From: GCA-003244245 sp964250265
GTDB taxonomy: Bacteria; Actinomycetota; Actinomycetes; Mycobacteriales; Pseudonocardiaceae
Assembly (NCBI GenBank): GCA_964250265.1
Contig: CAXUFG010000018.1
Coordinates: 1-40,727, forward strand
Reading direction: 5' to 3'
Length of the DNA stretch: 40,727 bases
Notes under the pieces: generated by a model
Database searches by the model: none
The model's input: only the letters and a program-made list of their open reading frames with translations
Told to the model about the DNA's origin: nothing
Part shown: positions 30,951-38,409 of the stretch, piece after piece
How the letters are laid out: the number at the start of each line of letters is the position of its first letter
Position numbering within the stretch: the stretch's first letter is position 1
Program-made: the position numbers and the translations under genes

Positions 30951-31913
30951 TCAGGCCGTCGGACCCGGTCGCGCAGCGCTGGGTCTTCCCTCCAGCGCGC
31001 CGGCAACCAAGTCCAGCAACTCGGCCGCAACCTCGCGGCCGAGGTTCTCGGCATCGGTCAGCTCCCCACAGGAATGGGGCGCAACGGAATCCTCCCCGAA
31101 GGAATAGGGCGCGGTGGCGGACGACCGGAGCAGGTCACCATCCGCCGTGGCCACGACTCCCCGTAGGAACAGCCGCAGCACGACCCGGCTATCGTCGTCC
31201 AGGTCCTCGACGACATCGGCGAGCGCCCCGACCGCGGCGTCGCAGCCGTCTCCTACCGCGGCGAGCAACGCCCGCTCGGCAGTGACGGCAGCGCGCACCC
31301 CAGCGTCATCGAGCACCGTACCCAGAAGATGCTCAGTATCCAAGTCATCGACCCGGCACTCACAAGCCAGCGCTCCCTGCCCGGCCGCTGGCAACATCTG
31401 CAACGGGTCGAGCAACTCGGTGGCTTCATCGAGCCGGCCGAGCCGGGCCAGCCCGGCGGCAGCGATCACCACTCCGTCAAGCTCCCCGGCGAACACCCGG
31501 GATATCCGCGAGTCGACATTGCCGCGCAGCGGCACCACCTGCAGCCCTAGGCCCAGCGCGTGCAGCTGCCTGGCGCGCCGTGGTGAACCGGTGCCCAGCA
31601 CCGCCCCGGCCGGCAATTCGCCCAGAACCATCCCGTCCCGGGCCACCAGCGCGTCACGAGCGTCTGCGCGCTCCGGAACAGCGGCGATGACCACCCGAGG
31701 ATCCGCTTCGATCGGCAGATCCTTGTAGGAGTGCACCGCCACGTCCACCTCACCCGTTACCAGGGCGGTGCGCAACGCCGAGTAGCCATCGCTGGCTGCG
31801 GCCACCGGGACAAGCTGCGCTGAAACCCCGGCGTCACGCAGGCGTTGCGCCACCCACTCGGTCTGGGCGAGCGCCAGCGAACTACGTCGAGTCCCCAGCC
31901 TCAGCGTGGTCAT
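30951..31913 (-). CDS. hemC: porphobilinogen deaminase (hydroxymethylbilane synthase)
   Basis: The product is 320 residues. It polymerises four porphobilinogens on a dipyrromethane cofactor bound to Cys224 in VGDGCDAAVGA. Other motifs: RLGTRRSSLALAQTEWVAQ (5-23), VHSYKDLP (60-67; Lys and Asp at the active site) and GTGSPRRARQL (108-118). The usual GGCxxP context of the cofactor Cys is GDGCDA here, a mild variation. The start overlaps the hemA stop by 4 bases. The length is normal. Confidence 0.95.
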   Translation of the reverse strand: MTTLRLGTRRSSLALAQTEWVAQRLRDAGVSAQLVPVAAASDGYSALRTALVTGEVDVAVHSYKDLPIEADPRVVIAAVPERADARDALVARDGMVLGELPAGAVLGTGSPRRARQLHALGLGLQVVPLRGNVDSRISRVFAGELDGVVIAAAGLARLGRLDEATELLDPLQMLPAAGQGALACECRVDDLDTEHLLGTVLDDAGVRAAVTAERALLAAVGDGCDAAVGALADVVEDLDDDSRVVLRLFLRGVVATADGDLLRSSATAPYSFGEDSVAPHSCGELTDAENLGREVAAELLDLVAGALEGRPSAARPGPTA

Positions 31914-33313
31914 GGCTGGGTTCCGGGGGGATCAGCGCCCGAAGGCGGCCGGATGGGCGCCGCGATCGCGGCAGCGGCCTGCGGGTCGAGTTCGAAGAGC
32001 TCTCGCAGTGCATCCGCATAGGTCTGCCCGCCACCTGTCTCGGCGAGCTGCTTCACCCGCACCGTGGGGGCGTGCAACAGCTTGTCCACCACGCGACGTA
32101 CGGTCCGGGCCAGCTCATCGCGCACCGCGGTATCCAGTCCCGGCAGCCGGCCGGCAAGCCGCAACAGCTCCGCGTCCACCACCTCGGCCGCTCGCCTGCG
32201 CAGCGCAGCGACCGTCGGGGTGACCTCCGCGGCGCGCTGGGTGGCCAGGTAATCGCGCACCTCCTGCGAGACCAGGCATTGCGCGGCGCTGACGGCGTTG
32301 GATCCCGAGCCGCGCTGTTCCAGCCGCTGTGCCACGGTGCCGAGGTCTAACAGAACGACGCCGGGAACGTCACCCACGCCAGCCTCGACGTTACGGGGCA
32401 GTCCCAAGTCACACACCACCAGCGGCGCCCGACCAGCGTCGGTTATCTGATTGACGCCCCGGGCGTCAGTTATCTGATTGACGCCCCGGGCGTCGGTTAT
32501 CTGATCGACGCGCAGTACCGCACCGGTCGCCCCGGTGCAGCAGATCACCAGATCCACACTTGGCAGCGCGCTGGCCACGCCGTCCAGGCCGACGGCGCGG
32601 GCTGGAGTGCCTTCGGCGGCGCACAGCGCGGCCAGCCGCTGCGCGCTGGCCTGGGTGCGGTTCGCCAGCACGATCTCCGCCACCCCCGCCCGGCGCAGCT
32701 GAGCCGTGGCCAGACCGCCCATTGCGCCAGCACCGAGCACCAGCACGCGGCGGCCCGTGAAACCTGCGCCACCGCCGGCATCGAGTTCGGCCGCCGCGGC
32801 AGCTAGTGCTTCGGAGACCACCGACGCCCCTGCGGAATCAATACCGGTCTCGGCGTGGACCCGCTTGCCTACCCGCAGCGCCTGCTGCACCACCTCGTGC
32901 AGGGTCCGGCCAATGGTGCCCGCCCCTTCGGCGCCGGCGTACGCGGTGCGCAGCTGACCGAGAATCTGCGGTTCGCCGACGACCATCGAGTCAAGCCCGG
33001 CGGCGACCGAGAACAGGTGTTCCACCCCAGCCGCCGCGTAGTGCACGTAGAGGTGATCGGACAGCTCATCGAGCGTAATCGTCGACTGGTGCGCCAGCAC
33101 GTCGGTGATATCAGCGAGCCCTCCATGGAAGGTCGCCACCACCGCGTAGATCTCGACGCGGTTGCAGGTGGACAGCAGCAGGGCCTCGGCAATGTGCTCG
33201 CGTTCCAGCAGTTGGGCCAGCACCTTGCCGGGGTCCGCCACGGAGGCTGCCACCCGCTCCAGCACGCCAACCTGGGCGCTGCGGTGAGACAACCCGACGA
33301 CCACAAGGCTCAT
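31910..33313 (-). CDS. hemA: glutamyl-tRNA reductase
   Basis: The product is 467 residues, reducing glutamyl-tRNA to glutamate-1-semialdehyde, the committed haem step and HemL's supplier. The N-terminal catalytic domain has VVGLSHRSAQVGVLERVA and nucleophile Cys50 in LLSTCNRVEIYAV; the NADPH fold starts at RRVLVLGAGAMGG; the C-terminal dimerisation helix is normal. Residues about 268-293 contain a nine-residue unit (NQITDARGV) nearly three times, from a 27-base tandem repeat, just before PLVVCDLGLPRNVEAGV. It starts inside the rex stop (4-base overlap), so rex and hemA are co-translated. Confidence 0.96.
   Translation of the reverse strand: MSLVVVGLSHRSAQVGVLERVAASVADPGKVLAQLLEREHIAEALLLSTCNRVEIYAVVATFHGGLADITDVLAHQSTITLDELSDHLYVHYAAAGVEHLFSVAAGLDSMVVGEPQILGQLRTAYAGAEGAGTIGRTLHEVVQQALRVGKRVHAETGIDSAGASVVSEALAAAAAELDAGGGAGFTGRRVLVLGAGAMGGLATAQLRRAGVAEIVLANRTQASAQRLAALCAAEGTPARAVGLDGVASALPSVDLVICCTGATGAVLRVDQITDARGVNQITDARGVNQITDAGRAPLVVCDLGLPRNVEAGVGDVPGVVLLDLGTVAQRLEQRGSGSNAVSAAQCLVSQEVRDYLATQRAAEVTPTVAALRRRAAEVVDAELLRLAGRLPGLDTAVRDELARTVRRVVDKLLHAPTVRVKQLAETGGGQTYADALRELFELDPQAAAAIAAPIRPPSGADPPGTQP
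32436..32511. repeat. 27-base tandem repeat inside hemA
   Basis: Units at 32436-32462, 32463-32489 and a partial 32490-32511, differing at one or two bases each. The period is a multiple of three, so the frame is kept and nine residues are added per unit in the nucleotide-binding domain. Confidence 0.9.
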
Positions 33314-34035
33314 CGGCCCACCGCAATCGGATCAGACGGCTCAGCTAGCGACCCGCGCCTGCTGGACCGGCGGGCTTGGTAGAACGACAGGATCTGCAGC
33401 TCGACCGCGAGGTCCACCCGGCGAACTTCGACATCGTCGGGCACCTGCAAGACGACTGGGGCGAAGTTGAGAATGCACCGGACACCGCCAGCCACTAGCA
33501 AATCGCAGACCCATTGTGCGGCCGCTGCGGGCGTAGAGATCACCCCGATGGTCACCTCTCGCTCGGCGCATACCGCGGGGATGTCCTCGACGTGGTCGAC
33601 GGGCAGCCCGCCGACCGGGATTCCGATCAGGTCCTCGTCGAGATCGAACAGCGCCGTGACCGGGAAGCCACGATCGGGAAACCCGCCGTAGTTGGCCAGT
33701 GCATGGCCGAGGTTTCCGATGCCGACCACGGCGACGCTGTGGTGTCGGGTCAGCCCGAGCAGACGCTCGATGTGTTCCACCAACAGCGCTGTGTCGTATC
33801 CCACCCCGCGGGTGCCGTAGGAACCCACATAGGACAGGTCTTTGCGCAGCGTCGCCGAGTTCACCCCGGCCGCACCGGCCAGCTCCTCGCTGGACATCGT
33901 GGTGACGCCCTGCTCGATCATCGTAGTGAGTACCCGCAGGTAGACGGCGAGGCGCCCCACCGCGGCATCGGGCACGGCACGGGAGGCCAGGTCGTCGACC
34001 GCCGTGCCATACCTGCCGTGCTGATGGACCGTCAC
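33310..34035 (-). CDS. rex: redox-sensing transcriptional repressor Rex
   Basis: The product is 241 residues from GTG 34035 with AGGAAG upstream. The N-terminal winged helix (AVGRLAVYLRVLTTMIEQGV; EELAGAAGVNSATLRKDLSY) binds DNA. The NAD fold has SVAVVGIGNLGHALANYGGF (100-119), and the swapped C-terminal helix contains FAPVVLQVPDDVEVRRVDLA. Rex leaves DNA when NADH rises, derepressing respiratory and haem genes. It heads rex-hemA-hemC-hemD-hemB, the arrangement known in Streptomyces. A candidate operator lies about 90 bases upstream. Confidence 0.95.
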   Translation of the reverse strand: MTVHQHGRYGTAVDDLASRAVPDAAVGRLAVYLRVLTTMIEQGVTTMSSEELAGAAGVNSATLRKDLSYVGSYGTRGVGYDTALLVEHIERLLGLTRHHSVAVVGIGNLGHALANYGGFPDRGFPVTALFDLDEDLIGIPVGGLPVDHVEDIPAVCAEREVTIGVISTPAAAAQWVCDLLVAGGVRCILNFAPVVLQVPDDVEVRRVDLAVELQILSFYQARRSSRRGSLAEPSDPIAVGR

Positions 34036-34121
34036 GGGTGGCTTCCTTTCGGATCTCGCACTGGCGAACCGGGTCTGGGGCAGGGCAGGCGTTCCTCCGG
34101 CCAGGCGTTCACGTTAGCCGC

Positions 34122-34140
34122 TTGTGAACGCTGGAACAAA
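34122..34140. promoter_or_regulatory. candidate Rex operator (imperfect)
   Basis: TTGTGAACGCTGGAACAAA: the left half equals the TTGTGAA half site recalled for Rex (TTGTGAA-N4-TTCACAA); the right half matches only at ACAA. It lies 87 bases before the rex start, where autoregulation is expected. Confidence 0.4.
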
Positions 34141-34174
34141 GTCGCGATCTTCGCCGAGCCCCGGTAAGCCTGGA

Positions 34175-34199
34175 GGGCGGCTCCCTCGCCGAGCCGCCC
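34175..34199. terminator. GC-rich hairpin GGGCGGCTC/GAGCCGCCC
   Basis: 9-base perfect arms with a 7-base loop between the fasciclin relic and the Rex operator. It could terminate read-through from upstream on the minus strand. Confidence 0.45.
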
Positions 34200-34212
34200 C
34201 TGAGGGGAGCCG

Positions 34213-34310
34213 GTGCCGCACCGCACCTGGGCCCCGTTCCCCGTCGGTGCGGCCGAAGTACTCGCTGATCTTGATCTTGCCATCCTCCGGGCTGTCCGGC
34301 TGGATCTCAG
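34213..34310 (-). pseudogene. relic of a fasciclin gene (C-terminal region)
   Basis: It aligns with 34614-34712 inside the fasciclin gene, about three quarters identical, with a shared GATCTTGATCTTG block and matching GTCGG, GTAC and GGCTGTCC blocks around it. A one-base insertion and a roughly 9-base deletion break the frame. It is the decayed remains of a second fasciclin copy. The rest of 34311-34474 shows no gene. Confidence 0.6.
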
Positions 34311-34474
34311 CCTCGCGTTCAGTGACTCACAGTGACCTCGGCGGGATTGTTTTTAGGCCAGGGAGAGGACGAATAGGGAGCCGTCTGCCGCTCAGCGGCC
34401 GAAACGACTACCGTGCTCGCCGTATACGAAATGGTTACGGAACGTTCTCCAGCGCCGAGCCGGCACGCTTACGG

Positions 34475-34518
34475 CATAAGTCAGGGACGGTTCCAAATTG
34501 AACCGTCCCTGACTTATG
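34475..34518. terminator. perfect 19-base inverted repeat after the fasciclin gene
   Basis: CATAAGTCAGGGACGGTTC at 34475-34493 pairs exactly with 34500-34518 around a 6-base AT-rich loop. It lies 30 bases past the fasciclin stop and is a strong terminator-like stem. Confidence 0.7.
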
Positions 34519-34547
34519 GATCATTTACCGCTAACCGAAGACGCAGC

Positions 34548-35231
34548 TTACGACGCCGGCAGCGACAGCACCTGCCCAATAACAAAAACGGTGGCGTTCT
34601 TGGTGGGAATATTGCCGCACAACACCGTCGCGCCATTCACGGTCGGGGCCGCCGAGGTACCCGCGATCTTGATCTTGGCGCCTTCCAGGCTGTCCAGCGA
34701 ACCCGCCTGGACGATGCCAGCGGAGTCGTAGCGCTTACCGACCACGTGGTAGGTCAGGATCTTGGACAGCTTGCTGTTGGGCGAGGCCACGTCCGGAGCC
34801 GTGGTCAGCTCCTGGAGAATCCCCGGGTGCTGGGCCTCCAGAGCCTGGAACGCCGGGTCAGCCGGCGCGAACACGGTGAGCTCGGGGGCACTGTTCAAGG
34901 TGTCGACCAGATTCGACGCCGTCACGGCCTTGACCAGGGTGGTCAGCAGCGGATTGTGGCTGGCCGCGGTGGCCACGGGGTCGTTGACCATGCCCTGGGC
35001 TGAGCCGGGACCCTCCTTGGGCACCTGATCGCAAGCGGGTCCGAAGATATCGCTGATCTTGGTGACGCCACTGCCAGTGGGCGCCGTCGCCTCCGCGCTG
35101 GGTGTCTCCTCAGCGCTCGCCGGAGGGGACTGGTCTGCGGGGGCCGGCGTCTGCGCGCTGCTACAAGCGCCAACCACGGCGGTCAAGGCCGCCATCGCGC
35201 CGACCGCGGCCAGTCGGTGGATCTTCCTCAA
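34548..35231 (-). CDS. fasciclin-domain lipoprotein (MPB70/MPB83-like)
   Basis: The product is 227 residues starting at TTG 35231 with GAGGAG upstream. The signal peptide ends in VVGACSS (lipid Cys23), followed by a Pro/Ala/Glu linker. The fasciclin (FAS1) domain reads DPVATAASHNPLLTTLVKAV, ELTVFAPADPAFQAL, LSKILTYHVVGKRYD and ends VFVIGQVLSLPAS. Two Cys (DIFGPACDQ; ATVLCGN) may form a disulfide as in MPB70. FAS1 domains mediate adhesion or lipid binding at the surface. It is a single gene with its own terminator; a relic of a second copy lies downstream. Confidence 0.9.
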   Translation of the reverse strand: MRKIHRLAAVGAMAALTAVVGACSSAQTPAPADQSPPASAEETPSAEATAPTGSGVTKISDIFGPACDQVPKEGPGSAQGMVNDPVATAASHNPLLTTLVKAVTASNLVDTLNSAPELTVFAPADPAFQALEAQHPGILQELTTAPDVASPNSKLSKILTYHVVGKRYDSAGIVQAGSLDSLEGAKIKIAGTSAAPTVNGATVLCGNIPTKNATVFVIGQVLSLPAS

Positions 35232-35361
35232 CTGGTATTCAACTCCTCATCGGGCTGCCCGGCTGGTCCGGGTCTCGCGTGTATTACTTCGGTAATCCAC
35301 AAGATCGGGTTCACCGCTGCAGATTACGAATAGGACACAATTGCGATGCGCTGGCATGTCC

Positions 35362-36936
35362 TCATTGGACAGTGAACTGTACCGAGTGCCATCCGGTGGC
35401 TCCATCCGGGATGGGTGCAGCCCGATCCACGGTCTGGGTGTATCCAGTTTTGTCCGTTGCGCGAACCTCGGCGACATGCGCGCCGGGTGCCCAGGGGCCT
35501 CGCAGCCGGAACATCCGCCAAGTGTCCGCATTCACCTCAGTCGATAATTCCGCGGGTCGCCACTCACCGTGATCGAGGCGTACTTCGACCTTGTCGATGC
35601 CCCTGGTCGGCGCCCAGGCGACGCCGGTAATCGGAGTGTCGGGGCTGACCCGCTCGAACGCACCGGGGCTATCGATCCGGGACATCGTCTTGATCGGCGC
35701 CCGCTGTCCCCAGCCACGCTGCAACCAGTAGGCCCGCTGGGCGTCGAAGGTGGTGAGCTCCATATCAGTGATCCACTTGGTCCCGGATACGAAGCCGTAC
35801 AGCCCAGGGACGATCATCCGGACGGGGAAGCCGTGCTCGATCGGCAGCGGCTCGCCGTTCATCCCGATCACCAGCATGGCCTGCCTACCCGGGTCCGTGA
35901 GGGTCTCGATCGGGGTGCCACAGGTCCATCCGTCGACGCTGGTCGTGAACGCCTGCTCGGCGCCCCGCTGGATGCCGGCGTCGGCGAGGACGTCCGCCAC
36001 GAGCACGCCGGTGAAGTTGGCGGTGGATATGTAGGGGCCGCCGACCTCGTTGGACACGCACGTCATCGTCACGGGGCGCTCGATCAACTTGCGCGAGGTC
36101 AGGTCGCGCCAGCTGAGGGTGACCTCGCGGTCGACCATCCCGTGGATACGCAGCCGCCAGTCCTCGGCGCGCAGCCGCGGCAGCGTGAGGTTGACATCCA
36201 CCCGGTAGAAGTCCCGGTTGGAGGTGATGAAGGTCGGCGACCCGTCAACCGCGAAGTCCGCTCCGGCCGGGATAGGCGGCGCGGCCACCGCGGGCAGGGT
36301 CCGTCCCACCACCTTGCGAGAATCCTCCACACCACTGCGCCCGGTCAGCAGCTGGCCACCAACCGCTGCGATCCCAGCACCCGCGGCGACCGCCACCGAC
36401 CCGGCGAGCAGCGTGCGACGTGGCACTCCCGCCCCGCCGTCCCCGGTTGACAGCGCGCTGAGCCGGCCCAGGCGGTGCAAGGCCGCGAACGTCCCGGCGC
36501 TGACGATCAGCGCAACCAGCGGGGCGACCACGTCGTAGGCACCCGCGGTGGGGCGGGAGAGCACCGCGACACTAGCGAGCGCGCCGAGCACCACGATCAA
36601 CACGAGTCCAGGTACGCGGGAGCGTCGAGACAGCAGCCCGGCGGCGATTCCGAGCAGGCCGATCACCACCGCCATGCCGGATAGCAGGACGAGTTTGTCG
36701 TAACTTCCGAAGCTGCGGACCGCGAATTCCTTGAGCCAGGTCGGTGTGAGATCGATCGCGCTGCTGCCCACCGCGAGGAACGGCGAAGCGCTCGACGACA
36801 TGAGTCCGCCCACCAGGTGTCCGGTCGCCAACCCTGCGGCCGTAGAGAGCAGCCCGATCAGCGCCGCCACGGGGATGGACAACCCGGATGGAGTATCAGG
36901 AGCGGCCGGCGGAGCGGGCAACCGGAGGGAAGTCAT
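35362..36936 (-). CDS. membrane-anchored molybdopterin-dependent oxidoreductase (sulfite oxidase family)
   Basis: The product is 524 residues from ATG 36936 (MTSLRLPAPPAAPDTPSG). Five or so N-terminal helices (IPVAALIGLLSTAAGLATGH; LVLLSGMAVVIGLLGIAAGL; VPGLVLIVVLGALASVAVLS) precede a twin-Arg-like RRTLLAGSVAVAAGAG segment and a periplasmic catalytic domain. RPVTMTCVSNEVGGPYI holds the molybdenum Cys (about Cys293), and VPGLYGFVSGTKWITDMELT and a C-terminal Mo-co dimerisation domain follow. The substrate may be sulfite or another small oxyanion; it is not predictable. The glutaredoxin-like gene lies just upstream in the same direction. Confidence 0.88.
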   Translation of the reverse strand: MTSLRLPAPPAAPDTPSGLSIPVAALIGLLSTAAGLATGHLVGGLMSSSASPFLAVGSSAIDLTPTWLKEFAVRSFGSYDKLVLLSGMAVVIGLLGIAAGLLSRRSRVPGLVLIVVLGALASVAVLSRPTAGAYDVVAPLVALIVSAGTFAALHRLGRLSALSTGDGGAGVPRRTLLAGSVAVAAGAGIAAVGGQLLTGRSGVEDSRKVVGRTLPAVAAPPIPAGADFAVDGSPTFITSNRDFYRVDVNLTLPRLRAEDWRLRIHGMVDREVTLSWRDLTSRKLIERPVTMTCVSNEVGGPYISTANFTGVLVADVLADAGIQRGAEQAFTTSVDGWTCGTPIETLTDPGRQAMLVIGMNGEPLPIEHGFPVRMIVPGLYGFVSGTKWITDMELTTFDAQRAYWLQRGWGQRAPIKTMSRIDSPGAFERVSPDTPITGVAWAPTRGIDKVEVRLDHGEWRPAELSTEVNADTWRMFRLRGPWAPGAHVAEVRATDKTGYTQTVDRAAPIPDGATGWHSVQFTVQ

Positions 36937-36996
36937 GCCACGCCGTTCGCCATCCTGCCTGGACGGGTTCAACGAGAAACCAGATCGTGATGGTGC

Positions 36997-37245
36997 TTAC
37001 GCACTGAGTGCCGCCCGCAAGCGCCGCTCCTGGACGGTCCAGAAGCCGTGTTCCCGCCCATCGACCATGATCACCGGAACCCGGTCGCCGTACTCGGCCC
37101 GCAGCTCCGGATCCGTATCTGGGTCGTCTACGTCAGTGGTGTGCCATGGAACGTCCAGCTCAGCACAGATGCGGGCGATATCCTCCCGCGCTGCCGCGCA
37201 GGCATGGCACTGCGCCCGCACCAGCAAGGTCACTTCGTGCAACAT
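36997..37245 (-). CDS. glutaredoxin/thioredoxin-like small protein
   Basis: The product is 82 residues from ATG 37245 (MLHEVTLLVRAQCHACAAAR). A CxxC site (CHAC) is followed by EDIARICAELDVPWHTTDVD and the cis-Pro turn RVPVIMVDGREHGFW, a glutaredoxin-fold DUF836-type layout. The longer frame to 37293 adds a Cys/Arg-rich start unlike the family. A similar gene sits beside hemA in mycobacteria (from memory), suggesting conserved linkage with haem or redox functions. Confidence 0.85.
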   Translation of the reverse strand: MLHEVTLLVRAQCHACAAAREDIARICAELDVPWHTTDVDDPDTDPELRAEYGDRVPVIMVDGREHGFWTVQERRLRAALSA

Positions 37246-37451
37246 CCTGCCAGCGTGCCACCGCCGGCACCGGTCCGCATGCTGACCCCCCACGCGGCAT
37301 CCGATAGCAGCCGGTGACCCTTGTACACCGGTTACCTACTGTGCGCAGCATGGGAGGTGCACCGCGTAGCGTGTCGCCGTCGTATGCTTCCGCACGCCTT
37401 ATTGCGAGGAGTTGACGCGAACGGTCCCTACGAGCGAACGAGGAGTGGCTA

Positions 37452-37592
37452 ATGCCGCAACCGAGATGGTCCTCAGAACTCCGGGGCCGGCCCGCGATGG
37501 CACCCTGCCGTGCGGGCGGCCCCCAAGCAGAGCTGCGCCGGTTGCGCCGATCGGCGTCAGACCGTGTCGAGCGTCAACGCCTGATCGCGTGA
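37452..37592 (+). CDS. possible 46-residue small ORF overlapping the sigma-factor start
   Basis: ATG 37452 has a well-placed AGGAG (37440-37444). The product MPQPRWSSELRGRPAMAPCR, then a basic helix AELRRLRRSASDRVERQRLI, ends at TGA 37590-37592, which overlaps GTG 37589 of the sigma gene as GTGA. Its third-position GC is close to that of the competing frame, so coding status is open. It could be a leader that couples translation of the sigma factor. Confidence 0.35.
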   Translation: MPQPRWSSELRGRPAMAPCRAGGPQAELRRLRRSASDRVERQRLIA

Positions 37593-38311
37593 AGTTCGCC
37601 CGTCCCAGCACGCCGATCCCGCACCCGGGCGCGCCAGATCCAAGCGCCCCGGGTTCGAGCCCTGACCAGGATCAGGCGGCGGGCCCGGATCAGGGGGGAG
37701 GCCAGCATCAGGCTGCCCAGCATGAGGTGGAGGCCAGCGCCCCCGAGCCCGCCGGTTCAGAGGTCGATACCGCCGCGTGGGAGCTCGTCGCAGCCGCCCA
37801 GCAGGGTGACCAGAACGCCTTCGGTCAGCTCTACGACCGGTATGTTGATGTAGTTTTCCGCTTCGTCTTGTTCCGGGTTGGGGATCGCCCACTGGCCGAG
37901 GACCTCACCAGCGAAACCTTCCTGCGCGCGCTGCGCCGGATTTCCTCGGTGAGCTACCAGGGCCGCGATGTGGGAGCCTGGTTCGTCACCATCGCGCGTA
38001 ACCTGGTCCTGGACCATGTCAAGTCCAGCCGATACCGACTGGAGATGACCACTGCCGACATCCTCGACTCGAGCGCAGATGATCGCGGCCCGGAGCACGA
38101 AGTCGTCGAAGAGGCCACCGCAACCGAGCTCATGCGGTGCGTGGCCCAGCTGGGCCGGGACCAACAGGAGTGCATCATGTTGCGCTTCATGCAGGGCCTG
38201 TCGGTCTCAGAAACCGCTGCGATGATGGGTCGCAACGAAGGCGCGGTCAAGGCGCTGCAACATCGCGCGGTCCGCCGGCTGGCGCAGCTGTTGCCTGAGG
38301 GGCTGCGATGA
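37589..38311 (+). CDS. bldN: ECF-type sigma factor, BldN-like
   Basis: From GTG 37589 it is 240 residues; the frame is open to TTG 37412 (299 residues), with ATG 37466 as another option. A Pro/Gln-rich disordered N-terminus precedes region 2 (AFGQLYDRYVDVVFRFVLFR; AEDLTSETFLRALRRISSVS; GAWFVTIARNLVLDHVKSSR) and region 4 (QECIMLRFMQGLSVSETAAM; NEGAVKALQHRAVRRLAQLL). These stretches closely follow Streptomyces BldN as I recall it; that sigma factor also has an N-terminal extension removed after synthesis and drives aerial-growth genes. The sequence before 37589 uses three AGA codons, unlike the rest. A DUF5667-type partner follows. Confidence 0.85.
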   Translation: MKFARPSTPIPHPGAPDPSAPGSSPDQDQAAGPDQGGGQHQAAQHEVEASAPEPAGSEVDTAAWELVAAAQQGDQNAFGQLYDRYVDVVFRFVLFRVGDRPLAEDLTSETFLRALRRISSVSYQGRDVGAWFVTIARNLVLDHVKSSRYRLEMTTADILDSSADDRGPEHEVVEEATATELMRCVAQLGRDQQECIMLRFMQGLSVSETAAMMGRNEGAVKALQHRAVRRLAQLLPEGLR

Positions 38312-38409
38312 GTATCACACGGTTCCCAAGCTTGCTCCGCCCGGGCGTAACTACCCGTCTGGCCGCTCGTTGCATCCAGGGACATGGCTCCGGGGCCCGA
38401 AGGCGGTGA
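38308..38409 (+). CDS. possible 33-residue small ORF joining sigma and anti-sigma genes
   Basis: ATG 38308 overlaps the sigma stop (ATGA), and its TGA at 38407-38409 overlaps GTG 38406 of the next gene (GTGA). The product MSITRFPSLLRPGVTTRLAA, then RCIQGHGSGARRR, is basic. It may be a real peptide or only a device that carries ribosomes from sigma to anti-sigma. Confidence 0.3.
   Translation: MSITRFPSLLRPGVTTRLAARCIQGHGSGARRR

Noticed and set aside
29360..31285. 641-codon plus-strand frame
   Set aside because: It is antisense to hemD and hemC; Arg/His/Gly-rich composition is typical of a shadow frame.
34032..34283. minus-strand 83-codon frame upstream of rex
   Set aside because: It overlaps a hairpin, the candidate Rex site and the fasciclin relic; no conserved pattern.
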